Below the pieces are notes generated by a model. The model was not told where the DNA came from. It was given only the letters and a program-made list of their open reading frames with translations, and did no database searches. DNA of 64,000 nucleotides from Halomonas sp. TA22 (GTDB lineage Bacteria > Pseudomonadota > Gammaproteobacteria > Pseudomonadales > Halomonadaceae): contig NZ_CP053108.1 in NCBI RefSeq assembly GCF_013009075.1, forward strand, positions 3,242,517 through 3,306,516. The letters run 5' to 3'. A program made the position numbers and the translations under genes. This document shows, piece after piece, positions 53,192-62,176 of the stretch. Each line of letters starts with the position of its first letter. Positions within the stretch are counted from its first letter, which is position 1.

Positions 53192-54442
53192 ATGGCGCTG
53201 TTGCATGCCGACGGGCTGGCCCTGCTGCTGGTATCGTTCACGACGGTGGTGGTGGCCGCAAGCGCGCTTTACGGCTTCCACTACTTTCGTGAAACCGATG
53301 ACACGCCGCGTCGACTCCATCTGCTCTGGCCACTTCTGGCCCTGCTCTGGCTATCGCTCTGCACGCTCTGGCTATCGCGTCACCTGCTGCTGCTCTATGC
53401 CGCCCTGGAAGTGGTGGGGCTGTGCGCCGTCGCGTTGATGAGCCTGCCGGGCACCGACAAGTCGCGCAAGGCCGGCAAGCGCTACCTGATCTGTACCTTG
53501 TGTGGCTCCGCGGCGCTGATCGTGGGGCTAGGACTGGTTCATTCTCTCTACGGCAGCTTCGATCTTCATCTGCTTGCCGACATTGCCCCGGCGCGTTCAC
53601 ACACGGCGCTTGCCCTGGCGCTGCTGAGCGGCGGGCTGATGCTCAAGGTGGCGGTCTTTCCCATGCATGGTTGGCTGCCCCCGGCGCATGGCGCGGCATG
53701 GGTGCCGGTGAGCGCCGTCCATGCCGCGCTGGTCATCAAGGCGGGCTTCTTCGTCATGCTGCGTTTCTGGAACGCCTTGCTGCCGGATGCCGTGCTGGCC
53801 GCTCAGTTTCTCGGTGCACTCGGCGCGCTGGCAATCATCTGGGGAAGCCTGCTCGCTTGGCGACAGAGCGAGTTCAAGTCGGTCGTCGCCTACTCCACGG
53901 TGGCACAGATCGGCTACCTGCTGCTGCTGTTCCCGTTGATCACCGGTACCTCCGAGCGAGTCGCTACCCTCGCCTGGGAGAGCACCTGGTTGCTGGTGGT
54001 CAGCCACGCATTGGCCAAGGCGGCGGCCTTCATGTCCGCCGGCAATCTGGTGCTGACGATGGGGCGCGGCGACTTGGCCGGGCTGCCCGGCGTCGGGCGC
54101 CAGGTGCCGTTGTCGCTGCTGGTCTTCGGTCTCGCCTCGCTGACGCTGATGGGGCTGCCGCCAAGCGGCGGCTTCGTCGCCAAGTACATGTTGCTGCAGG
54201 CGGCAATGATCAGCGGGCAGTGGCAGTGGGCGCTGGTGGTGGCGCTGGGCTCGCTGCTGAGCGCCGCCTATGTCTTTCGCGTGTTTCGCTACTGCTTTCT
54301 CGAGGCGGAGTCGCAGGAGGGCAGCTACACACCGCCCTTGTCGCTTGACCTGATTCCCCTGGCGTTGGCGATTGCCGCCACTGCCATGGGACTATTCGCC
54401 GGTTGGCCGCTTGCACTGCTGCAGTGGGAGGGACCGGCATGA
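53192..54442 (+). CDS. Proton-conducting transporter subunit (MrpD/NuoN-like) 1
   Basis: A 416-residue membrane protein of the complex I/Mrp antiporter-subunit family. Retained ion-path residues include Glu in LYAALEVVGLCAVALM (TM5-type) and Lys in LMLKVAVFPMHGWLPPAHGA and LVIKAGFFVML. It is about 80 residues shorter at the N-terminus than usual; an upstream in-frame stop (TAG near 53177) rules out extension. Its stop overlaps the next start (ATGA). Confidence 0.85.
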   Translation: MALLHADGLALLLVSFTTVVVAASALYGFHYFRETDDTPRRLHLLWPLLALLWLSLCTLWLSRHLLLLYAALEVVGLCAVALMSLPGTDKSRKAGKRYLICTLCGSAALIVGLGLVHSLYGSFDLHLLADIAPARSHTALALALLSGGLMLKVAVFPMHGWLPPAHGAAWVPVSAVHAALVIKAGFFVMLRFWNALLPDAVLAAQFLGALGALAIIWGSLLAWRQSEFKSVVAYSTVAQIGYLLLLFPLITGTSERVATLAWESTWLLVVSHALAKAAAFMSAGNLVLTMGRGDLAGLPGVGRQVPLSLLVFGLASLTLMGLPPSGGFVAKYMLLQAAMISGQWQWALVVALGSLLSAAYVFRVFRYCFLEAESQEGSYTPPLSLDLIPLALAIAATAMGLFAGWPLALLQWEGPA

Positions 54443-55947
54443 CGCTCAATACCGGCATACTGCTTGCGGCCCTGGGCTCTTCGCTGGTGGTGGCGGTGAT
54501 CATCTTCCTGCTGCCGGAGCGTCAATCGCGGGTGCGCATTGCGCTCAACCTGGCGGCTGCGCTGGTCAAGCTGGTGCTGGTCGCGGTCATAGTGGTCGGC
54601 GTGTCCCGCGGGGAGGAGTATGCCTTCTCGTTCACGGTGATAGAGGGTCTGGAGTTCCAGCTACGCGCCGACTCGCTGGGCATCATGTTCGCCGGGCTCT
54701 CGTCGCTGCTGTGGGTGTTCACTACCCTCTATGCCATCGGCTACCTGGAGGGCTCGCCGCACCGCAAGCGCTTCTTCGGCTTCTTCAGCTTCTGCGTGGC
54801 GAGCACCCTGGGCATTGCCTTGGCCGGCAATCTCTTCACCTTCCTGCTCTTCTATGAACTGCTGAGCCTGACTACCTACCCGCTGGTGGTCCATCGCGGT
54901 ACGCACAAGGCGATGACAGCGGGCGCCGCCTACCTACGCTACGCCCTGAGCGGTGGGGTCGTGCTGCTGATCGGTATCGTCGCGCTGCATGTGCTGGTGG
55001 GCGATCTCGCCTTCGGCGAGCGCGAGGTGCTGGCCGAGCTGGGTGCGGAGTATCATCCCCAGCTGATCGCCATCTTCGTGCTGCTGATCGTCGGGCTTGG
55101 CGTCAAGGCGGCTCTGGTTCCCCTGCATGGATGGTTGCCCCAGGCGATGGTCGCACCAGCGCCGGTGAGTTCGCTGTTGCATGCCGTGGCGGTGGTCAAG
55201 GCGGGGGCGTTCGGCATCGTGCGGGTGGTCTACGATGTCTACGGCATCGAGTTCAGCTACGAGCTGGGCCTGTTGGCGGGACTGACGGCGGTGGCCACGA
55301 TCACCATCCTGTATGGCTCGATTCGCGCCCTGGCACAGACGGATCTCAAGCGTCGCCTGGCATTTTCCACGGTCAGCCAGGTCTCCTACATCGTGCTCGG
55401 TATCAGCCTGTTCGGCCCGCTGGGCACCATCGCCGGGATGGCGCACCTGTTGCACCAAGGACTGACCAAGGTGACGCTGTTCTTCTGCGCCGGCAACTAC
55501 GCCGAGGAGCTCGGCATTCACCGCATCGACGAGCTCGATGGTGCGGGACGGCGCATGCCCGGCACCAGCCTCGCCTTTACCATCGGCGCGCTGGGCATGA
55601 TCGGGCTTCCGCCCACCGCAGGCTTCATCAGCAAGTGGTACCTCGGCATGGGGGCGATGGAGGCGGGAATGCCATGGGTGCTCGGTGTGCTGGTGGCAAG
55701 CAGCCTGCTCAACAGTGCCTACTTCCTGCCGATCCTCTACAGGCTGTGGTTCAAGCCCGGCCCCGAGGAGGGAGTGGGGCGCTGGCCGCAGGAGGACTTT
55801 CTGGGACGTTTCGAGACCAGAAGCTGGCTGCTGTGGCCGACCCTGATCACCGCCTCGTTCAGCCTGCTGGCCGGGGCGCTGGCCGGCCTGCCATTCAGCC
55901 CGCTCAACTGGGCCGCGCTGATCGCGACCCGGGAGTACCTGCCATGA
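54439..55947 (+). CDS. Proton-conducting transporter subunit (MrpD/NuoM-like) 2
   Basis: A 502-residue, about 14-helix subunit. It has the full pattern: FYELLSLTTYPLVVH (Glu of TM5), VKAALVPLHGWLPQAMVAPA (Lys and HGWLP) and AVVKAGAFGIVRV (Lys), then IGLPPTAGFISKWYLG. Of the three it is the most canonical MrpD/NuoM type. It overlaps both neighbours by four bases, so all three are tightly coupled. Confidence 0.9.
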   Translation: MTLNTGILLAALGSSLVVAVIIFLLPERQSRVRIALNLAAALVKLVLVAVIVVGVSRGEEYAFSFTVIEGLEFQLRADSLGIMFAGLSSLLWVFTTLYAIGYLEGSPHRKRFFGFFSFCVASTLGIALAGNLFTFLLFYELLSLTTYPLVVHRGTHKAMTAGAAYLRYALSGGVVLLIGIVALHVLVGDLAFGEREVLAELGAEYHPQLIAIFVLLIVGLGVKAALVPLHGWLPQAMVAPAPVSSLLHAVAVVKAGAFGIVRVVYDVYGIEFSYELGLLAGLTAVATITILYGSIRALAQTDLKRRLAFSTVSQVSYIVLGISLFGPLGTIAGMAHLLHQGLTKVTLFFCAGNYAEELGIHRIDELDGAGRRMPGTSLAFTIGALGMIGLPPTAGFISKWYLGMGAMEAGMPWVLGVLVASSLLNSAYFLPILYRLWFKPGPEEGVGRWPQEDFLGRFETRSWLLWPTLITASFSLLAGALAGLPFSPLNWAALIATREYLP

Positions 55948-57740
55948 ACGAGGTGATCCTGGCTCTGTGGCTGGCGCTGGCGCTGCTCTGGCCGCTGCTG
56001 ATCGCCTGCTTTGCGGCGGTACCCGACCGGCTCTCCAAGCTTGGCGTGATGTGGATCTCGGCCCCGCTACCGGCGCTGGGACTCGCCCTGCTGGGCGGCG
56101 ACATACGCCTGGAGATCAACTGGTGGCTGCTGGGGGGCGTGTGGGAGCTCGATGCGACACGGCGCACGCTGCTTGGCCTGGTCGCACTGCTGTGGCTGCT
56201 GGCCGGACTTTACGCGCGGGGCTATCTGGGGGATGTCGTCGCCAAGGCCCATCAGCGCGACGAGCAGGCCGGGCGCCGTCTGACGAGTTTCTCCCTGCTG
56301 TGGCCGCTGACCTTGGCCGGCCTGCTGCTGCTGATCGTCGCCGAGGATATCGCCAGCTTCTACGCCGGCTTCACGCTGATGACCTTTGCCGCCTATGGCC
56401 TGGTGGTCAACGACGGCAGCGATGCCGCCCGGCGCGGGGGGCATGCCTACCTGATCATGGCGCTGTTCGGCGAGGGCCTGATCCTGGCTGGCTTGCTGTG
56501 GGCCGCGGGCAGCAGCGAATCGCTCACCCTTGCCGAGCTGCGCGCCGGTATCGCCGCCTCGCCCCACGCCCTGGCCATGACCACACTGCTGTGGCTAGGC
56601 TTCGGAGTGAAGGCGGGGGTGGTGGGGCTGCACGTCTGGCTACCGCTGGCGCACCCCGTGGCGCCGACGCCGGCCAGTGCGATCCTGAGCGGGGCGATGA
56701 TCAAGGCTGGCCTGCTCGGCTGGATCCAGATATTACCGGTGGGCTTGATCAGTCTGCCCGGGCTTGGCTACGGCGTGGTGTGCGCTGGCCTGCTGGCAGC
56801 GGTGGGGGCGGCGGTGTATGGCATCACCCAGTACCACGCCAAGGCAGTGCTCGCCTACTCCAGCATCAGCCAGATGGGCATGATGACGACGCTGCTCGGG
56901 GTCGGGCTGATCGCCCCGTCGCTGTGGTCGACACTGCTGCCGGCGATGCTGCTGTTCGCATTGCACCACGGCCTGAACAAGGGGGCGCTGTTCCTGGGGG
57001 TGGGGATCACCGAGCATCCGCCGCGGCTGCCGGCCTGGCTGCTGTGGGGGCTGCTGATCTTGCCGGGGTTGTCGTTGACCGGTGCGGTGGCCAGCGGGAT
57101 GGTCGCCAAGTGGTCGATGAAGGAAGCGCTCTACGATGGCGGCTGGTCGTGGCTCGTCGAGGCACTGAGCTGGGCGGCGATGGGTACCACGCTGCTGGTT
57201 GCCCGTGCGCTGTGGCGCCAGCATGCCGCCTGGCAACTGGGCAGGCGCGAGGGGGCAACTCCTGCACCGGTGACGATGAGCGTGGCCTGGGTGCTGTGCG
57301 TACTGGCGGCGGCCGCGTCACCATGGTGGATGCTGCCGGGGCGCGCGCCGGCCATGCCGCCGCTCGGCGAATGGCTGAGCATGCTGTGGCCGGTGCTGCT
57401 GGGGATTGGCGTGGCGCTGGTGCCGATCCTGTGGCTGCGCCGGCGGCCACGCCCCCTGAATCTGGAGCGCCTCGAGATGCTGCCGTCCGGCGATCTCTGG
57501 CATGGCTATGCCAGGGCGGCAATCGCGCTGCGCAGCTTGGCCTACCTGGGGATGGAGTGGCTGACGCGGGGTAGCCGCCGTTACGAGCAGGGGTGGCATC
57601 GCCTCGAAGAGCGGCGCCAGGCGCTGCTCGAGCGGCTCGCGGTGGGCGAAGCGGGGCTTCGACACTTGGTGGTGCCGGCGATGGTGGCGGTGGTACTGAT
57701 CCTTTGGGCGCTGCTGACGTTGTCGATCCCGGGCTCGTAG
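55944..57740 (+). CDS. Proton-conducting transporter subunit (NuoL/MrpA-like) 3
   Basis: A 598-residue subunit with a long C-terminal extension (after about residue 470) ending in an extra helix. VKAGVVGLHVWLPLAHPVAP and MIKAGLLGW keep the channel lysines. In the TM5-equivalent segment FYAGFTLMTFAAYGLVV the usual Glu appears replaced by Thr. It therefore may be structural or carry altered ion coupling. It is last in the operon and ends in a palindromic hairpin. Confidence 0.85.
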   Translation: MNEVILALWLALALLWPLLIACFAAVPDRLSKLGVMWISAPLPALGLALLGGDIRLEINWWLLGGVWELDATRRTLLGLVALLWLLAGLYARGYLGDVVAKAHQRDEQAGRRLTSFSLLWPLTLAGLLLLIVAEDIASFYAGFTLMTFAAYGLVVNDGSDAARRGGHAYLIMALFGEGLILAGLLWAAGSSESLTLAELRAGIAASPHALAMTTLLWLGFGVKAGVVGLHVWLPLAHPVAPTPASAILSGAMIKAGLLGWIQILPVGLISLPGLGYGVVCAGLLAAVGAAVYGITQYHAKAVLAYSSISQMGMMTTLLGVGLIAPSLWSTLLPAMLLFALHHGLNKGALFLGVGITEHPPRLPAWLLWGLLILPGLSLTGAVASGMVAKWSMKEALYDGGWSWLVEALSWAAMGTTLLVARALWRQHAAWQLGRREGATPAPVTMSVAWVLCVLAAAASPWWMLPGRAPAMPPLGEWLSMLWPVLLGIGVALVPILWLRRRPRPLNLERLEMLPSGDLWHGYARAAIALRSLAYLGMEWLTRGSRRYEQGWHRLEERRQALLERLAVGEAGLRHLVVPAMVAVVLILWALLTLSIPGS

Positions 57741-57742
57741 GG

Positions 57743-57768
57743 GATCGCCCCGGCATGCCGGGGCGATC
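57743..57768. terminator. Perfect 26-bp palindrome between convergent genes
   Basis: A fully self-complementary GC-rich sequence (GATCGCCCCGGCA and its complement) lies between the converging proton-channel and PhoH genes. It likely acts as a bidirectional terminator; no T-run is present. Confidence 0.5.
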
Positions 57769-57787
57769 GGGTCGTGGGAAGGTTGTG

Positions 57788-59200
57788 CTAGAGCAGTTCT
57801 TCCGCCGCCAGGGCCAGGCGTGAGCGCTCGACGCTTTTCAGCGTGACATGACCAGCATGCGGCCAGTCGCGGAAGCGCTCGACCACCGCCGCCATGCCGC
57901 AGGTGTTGGCGGTGAGGTAGGGGGTGTCGATCTGGCCAACATTACCCAGGCAGACGATCTTGGTATTGCGCCCGGCCCGGCTGACCAGTGCCTTGAGCTG
58001 CTTGGGCGTGAAGTTCTGCGCCTCGTCGATGATCAGGAAGGTGTCGCTCAGGGTGCGCCCGCGCATGAAGGTAGGCGAGCGGATCTGCACCCGCGAGCCG
58101 ATCAGCGAGCGGGTCGCACCGTCGCTCCAGCTCGAGTCGCCGCTCTTCTCGTCGCGCAGCAGGTTGTCCATGTTGTCGTGGAAGGCCCCCATCCAGGGCG
58201 ACATCTTCTCCTCCTCGGTGCCGGGCAGAAAGCCGATATCCTCGCCCATGGGAATGGGCGCCCGGGTGAATACGATGCGCTCGAATCGTTTGCTGTCCAG
58301 GGTCTGCTGAAACGCCGCGGCAAGGGTCATGTAGGTCTTGCCGGTGCCGGCGCTGCCGGCAACGGTGACCAGGTCGATCTCCGGGTCCATGAGCAGGTTG
58401 AGGGTGAAGTTCTGGCGGCTGTCGTGGGCATGCACGCCCCACACCCCGGCATGGTGCCGATAGTTGGTCAGCAATTGCAGGCACGCCCGGCGCGGCGAGA
58501 TTTCGCGCACGATGGCCTCGAAATCGGCGCCGTTGTCGCTGTCCGAGACCAGCATGCCCACGTGCCAGTCATGCGGAAGCTCGCCGCTGAGGTGGTAGAA
58601 GGTGTGATGGTCGACCCGCTCGACCCTGACCTCCACCTTGAGTGTTTCCCACAGGCCATGTCCATGTGTGCCGGCATCGGCATAGACCTTGGCCCCCTCG
58701 ATCATGGCGTCGCTGTCGGCGAACGCCCGGTCGTTCAGATAATCCTCCACCGGCACCTTGAGTGCCGCCGCCTTGACCCGCAGGTTGATGTCCTTGGTGA
58801 CCAGGATGACCGAGGCGTCGGGGCGCTCGTCGCGCAGCCGGCAGGTTTCGGCGAGCAGCCGGTTGTCGGGGCTGTCCTCCATGTTGTCGATGGGCTTGAG
58901 GTCTTGATAGCACAGGAAGCGCAAGCGCCCGGTGGGGCCGATCGAACCCGGAAGGGGAATGCCTTGCTGAATTTCGTCGAAGCTGACCTGGCTGGTAAGG
59001 TCGGAGAGAGTGCGGCTTATCTGACGGGCGGTACGTGCGATTTCACGGATGCCATTCTTGTGCTTGTCGAGCTCTTCGAGGACGGTCATGGGGATGACCA
59101 CGTCGTGCTCCTCGAACTGGTAGAGGGCGGCGGGGTCGTGAATCAGGACATTGGTGTCCAGCACGTAAAGCCGTTTGGCTTTCTTGTCGAGTCGTACCAT
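57788..59200 (-). CDS. PhoH-family ATPase with N-terminal PIN domain
   Basis: A 470-residue PhoH2-type protein. The PIN ribonuclease domain (about 1-150) starts RLYVLDTNVLIHDP with further acidic residues in VLEELDKH and LVTKDINLR. The PhoH P-loop ATPase (about 230-460) has GSAGTGKTYMTLAAA and FLIIDEAQNFTP. PhoH2 proteins unwind and cleave RNA. AAGGAG lies 11 bases before ATG 59200; the frame extends to 59284 without homology. Confidence 0.9.
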   Translation of the reverse strand: MVRLDKKAKRLYVLDTNVLIHDPAALYQFEEHDVVIPMTVLEELDKHKNGIREIARTARQISRTLSDLTSQVSFDEIQQGIPLPGSIGPTGRLRFLCYQDLKPIDNMEDSPDNRLLAETCRLRDERPDASVILVTKDINLRVKAAALKVPVEDYLNDRAFADSDAMIEGAKVYADAGTHGHGLWETLKVEVRVERVDHHTFYHLSGELPHDWHVGMLVSDSDNGADFEAIVREISPRRACLQLLTNYRHHAGVWGVHAHDSRQNFTLNLLMDPEIDLVTVAGSAGTGKTYMTLAAAFQQTLDSKRFERIVFTRAPIPMGEDIGFLPGTEEEKMSPWMGAFHDNMDNLLRDEKSGDSSWSDGATRSLIGSRVQIRSPTFMRGRTLSDTFLIIDEAQNFTPKQLKALVSRAGRNTKIVCLGNVGQIDTPYLTANTCGMAAVVERFRDWPHAGHVTLKSVERSRLALAAEELL

Positions 59201-59402
59201 CGGCGCGGGCACTCCTTGGTTAACGGCATCATCGACACTGGCATGACGAAACGACGTTCGCGACCGGGCCAGTATCGCTTCCATTACGATAAGGCGTGAC
59301 TCTTTGGGCTCCTCTGACTGGGTGAATGGGGGCGGTGAAGGGTGACGAACTCAGCATGACCCGACTCTTGCCGGGCCGCCAGTAGAATGCTTCAACGCAA
59401 CG

Positions 59403-60428
59403 TCACTCCTCCTGCCGGTAGACGGAGTCGACATCCAGCGTCGAGCGCTCGCCCAAGGCATCGAAGTTCTCATCGAGCCAGCGCTGCGAGGCCGCACGGC
59501 CCTGGTTGCGCAGATGGCGAAGGAAGGCCCATTCGGCGTTTAACTTGCTCGATACCGAGAGTCCCTCCAGGGCATCATCGGCGCTGATGCGGTGGAGCAG
59601 GGTGTCGCGATAGCAGCTGATGTCCATGCCGCTATCGTTGATCAACCCCTTGAGCATGGCCACCATGCGCACCTCCTTGATCAGCGAAGCGTTGAAAGTG
59701 ATCTCGTTCAAGCGGTTGTAGATCTCGGCCGGCGTGGTGGGAATCTTGTCGCGCACGATGGGATTGATCTGCACGATCACGATATCCCGCGAGCCGCACT
59801 CCTCCATGAGCGGGAACAGCGGTGGGTTGCCCATGTAGCCGCCGTCCCAGTAGGCCTCGCCATCGATCTCCACGGCCTGGTACATGAACGGCAGGCAGGC
59901 CGAGGCCATCAGTGCATCGACGCTCATCTCCTCGCGGCGAAATACTCGCTGCTTGCCCGAGCGCACATTGGTGGTACCGACGAACAGCTTGAGCGTCTCG
60001 CAGCTGCGCACCCGGTCGAAATCGATCTGCTCGACCAGCAGATCGCGCAGCGGATTGAAGTTCATCGGGTTCATCTGATAGGGCGAGACGACCCGCGTCA
60101 TGGCGTCCATCATCACGTAGCCGGGCGAGTAGTCCAGGCTCCAGTTGCCAAGCAGGATATCCAGGGGGGTGCGCTTGATGGGGCTTGTCATGGCCGCCTT
60201 GCTGACGGCCCGCCAGAACCGGTCGAGCGCCTCGCGGGCGCTGCTCTCGCCGCCCGCCGCCATGCCATCGGCCATCACCACCGCATTCATGGCACCGGCA
60301 CTGGTGCCGCAGATACCTTCGATGCGGACCCTGGGGTCCTCCAGCAGATAATCCAGCACGCCCCAAGTGAAGGCGCCGTGGGAACCGCCACCCTGCAGGG
60401 CGAGATCGATCAATTTGGGCTGACTCAA
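59403..60428 (-). CDS. Patatin-like phospholipase family protein
   Basis: A 341-residue patatin-fold hydrolase. The oxyanion loop LALQGGGSHGAFTWGVLD, nucleophile elbow GICGTSAGAMNAV (Ser near 43) and catalytic Asp in YWDGGYMGNPPLFP (near 200) are all present. It would hydrolyse acyl esters of lipids in the cytoplasm or at the membrane. A DUF3734-like C-terminus with EVRMVAMLKGLI may be present. Confidence 0.9.
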   Translation of the reverse strand: MSQPKLIDLALQGGGSHGAFTWGVLDYLLEDPRVRIEGICGTSAGAMNAVVMADGMAAGGESSAREALDRFWRAVSKAAMTSPIKRTPLDILLGNWSLDYSPGYVMMDAMTRVVSPYQMNPMNFNPLRDLLVEQIDFDRVRSCETLKLFVGTTNVRSGKQRVFRREEMSVDALMASACLPFMYQAVEIDGEAYWDGGYMGNPPLFPLMEECGSRDIVIVQINPIVRDKIPTTPAEIYNRLNEITFNASLIKEVRMVAMLKGLINDSGMDISCYRDTLLHRISADDALEGLSVSSKLNAEWAFLRHLRNQGRAASQRWLDENFDALGERSTLDVDSVYRQEE

Positions 60429-60560
60429 GCGTGCCTCCTTGCCTTGGCTCCCCGCCGCATTGCCAAGGAGCGATTACTCGGTTACAGCCATGGCGTGAGC
60501 CGAATGGTGCATTGCAGTAATGTCAGGATAGTGCGGTGACTCCGATAGCGCCATAGGCAG

Positions 60561-61964
60561 TCAGTCGCTGTCAACGAGGGGAGCGCCGATAAACGCAGTG
60601 GCTCTTGGATCCTTCAGGTAGGCGACATTGAGCCGTACCCAAGGGGTGTCCTGACCATCGGCCAAGAACAGTTTGCCCGGCGATAGCGTAATGCCCCTGT
60701 GCCGAGCGTGCTCGACGAGCTGGACCGAGGAAGAGATCGCCGGATGCCTGGCCCAGATGAACATGCCGCCAGCAGGTTCGGCGAAGACTTCCCAGCCGGC
60801 GCCCTTGAGCTGGGCGAGTGCGTTGGCCATTTGGCCCGACAGCCGGGTCCTGAGCCGTTCGGCAAGCTTGCGATAGCTGCCGTTGCGCAGCATGGTGACG
60901 AGTACCTGCTCGGCAAAGTTGGAGGCGGAGATGCTGGTGAGCATCTTCACATCGACCAGGCGCTGCAACAGAGGCGAGCGGGCCGCAATGAAGCCGACCC
61001 GCAGCGAAGAGGAGAGCGTCTTGGAGAAGCTGCCCAGGTAGACGACCCGGTTCAGGCCATCCAGCGCCGCCAGACGCGGGGTGGGCGTATGCTGGAGATC
61101 GGCGTAGATGTCATCCTCGATGATCTGGAAGTCATGCGCTTCGGCCAGTTGCAGGAGCCGGTGGGCTACGGCGGGCGCGAGCGTGGTGCCCGTGGGGTTC
61201 TGAAATACGCTGTTGATGAAGACCAACTTCGGGCGATACCTGGTAAGCAGCGCCTCCATCCTCTCGATGTCAGGACCATTGGCCAGGCGAGGCACGCCGA
61301 TTACCTGAATGCGTTGCAGATGCAGCAAGCCGAACAGGTTGTAGTAGCCGGGGGACTCGACGAATACCACATCGCCGGGTTCGAGCAACAGCCGTACCAG
61401 AAGGTCCAGCGAGTGACTGCCGCCTGCGGTCAGCATGACTTGATTGGCATGCGCCTCGATTCCCAACAAGCGCAGACGCTCCTGCAACAGCTCGCGTAGC
61501 TCCAGTGACCCTAGGGGCGTGCTGTAGTCAAAAATGCCCGAGCGGCTCTGTCTTGCCACCTGGCGAATGGCATGGGTCAAGTCCTCCTTCTCGCGCCAAT
61601 GGTGGGGGAGCCAGCCGCACCCGAGCTTCAGGGTCGTTTCATCCGCCTGGAACAGCTCCCACAAGCCGCTGGTGACCTCTTCCAGCGACCCGGATGCCTT
61701 GTTCTTGCTGGCCAGGGCCGATGAAGCGTTATCCGCAACATAGAATCCCGAGCCCGGCCTTGCGCGCACCAGCCCCTGGGCAACCAGTCGTTCGTAGGCT
61801 TCGATCACCACGTTACGGCTGATGCCGTGCTCTGTGGCCAGCTGGCGTATCGAAGGCAACCGGCTACCGCCACCCCCGCCATTGCGCCCGATCCACTCCC
61901 GTACCCCTTCGACAACTTGCTCCACCAAAGGCGTGTTCGGGTGCTCGTCCCTTTTTACTCGCAT
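60561..61964 (-). CDS. MocR-type GntR/aminotransferase regulator
   Basis: A 467-residue fusion. The N-terminal GntR winged helix (about 1-80) has SIRQLATEHGISRNVVIEAY. A type I aminotransferase-like domain has MLTAGGSHSLDLL, VFQNPTGTTLAP and the PLP-binding Lys in LGSFSKTLSSSLRVGF (near 310). MocR proteins use PLP or amino compounds as effectors and usually control a divergent gene, here the MFS exporter 212 bases away. Confidence 0.92.
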   Translation of the reverse strand: MRVKRDEHPNTPLVEQVVEGVREWIGRNGGGGGSRLPSIRQLATEHGISRNVVIEAYERLVAQGLVRARPGSGFYVADNASSALASKNKASGSLEEVTSGLWELFQADETTLKLGCGWLPHHWREKEDLTHAIRQVARQSRSGIFDYSTPLGSLELRELLQERLRLLGIEAHANQVMLTAGGSHSLDLLVRLLLEPGDVVFVESPGYYNLFGLLHLQRIQVIGVPRLANGPDIERMEALLTRYRPKLVFINSVFQNPTGTTLAPAVAHRLLQLAEAHDFQIIEDDIYADLQHTPTPRLAALDGLNRVVYLGSFSKTLSSSLRVGFIAARSPLLQRLVDVKMLTSISASNFAEQVLVTMLRNGSYRKLAERLRTRLSGQMANALAQLKGAGWEVFAEPAGGMFIWARHPAISSSVQLVEHARHRGITLSPGKLFLADGQDTPWVRLNVAYLKDPRATAFIGAPLVDSD

Positions 61965-62004
61965 GACAAGCTCACTTTCATGACACGTTCAATTTCATGA
62001 CAAG
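61962..62004. repeat. Three CATGACA direct repeats at 17-bp spacing (MocR operator)
   Basis: CATGACAAG (61962), CATGACAC (61979) and CATGACAAG (61996) recur at exactly 17-base intervals; the last two share the longer TTTCATGACA. The first overlaps the MocR start codon. Direct repeats in the divergent promoter are typical MocR binding sites. Confidence 0.6.
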
Positions 62005-62176
62005 CCAATTCTGCAGCTCAACCGTGCAAGAAAAACTCGCAACAGTTCATTAGAAACTGTCGTGGATTGTACCTTTCCCTGCCCCGCGGGAGATGCAATT
62101 GTTCAGTCACGTCATAAGTCCCCCTTGAAAACCTCGACGCGGTCTGTCGGGTTTTCAATACGTTCAGAGTCTCGCC

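Noticed and set aside
55131-57574. Long alternative-frame ORFs in the proton-channel operon
   Set aside because: High GC makes long shadows; only the three membrane-protein frames show family motifs and ATGA overlaps.
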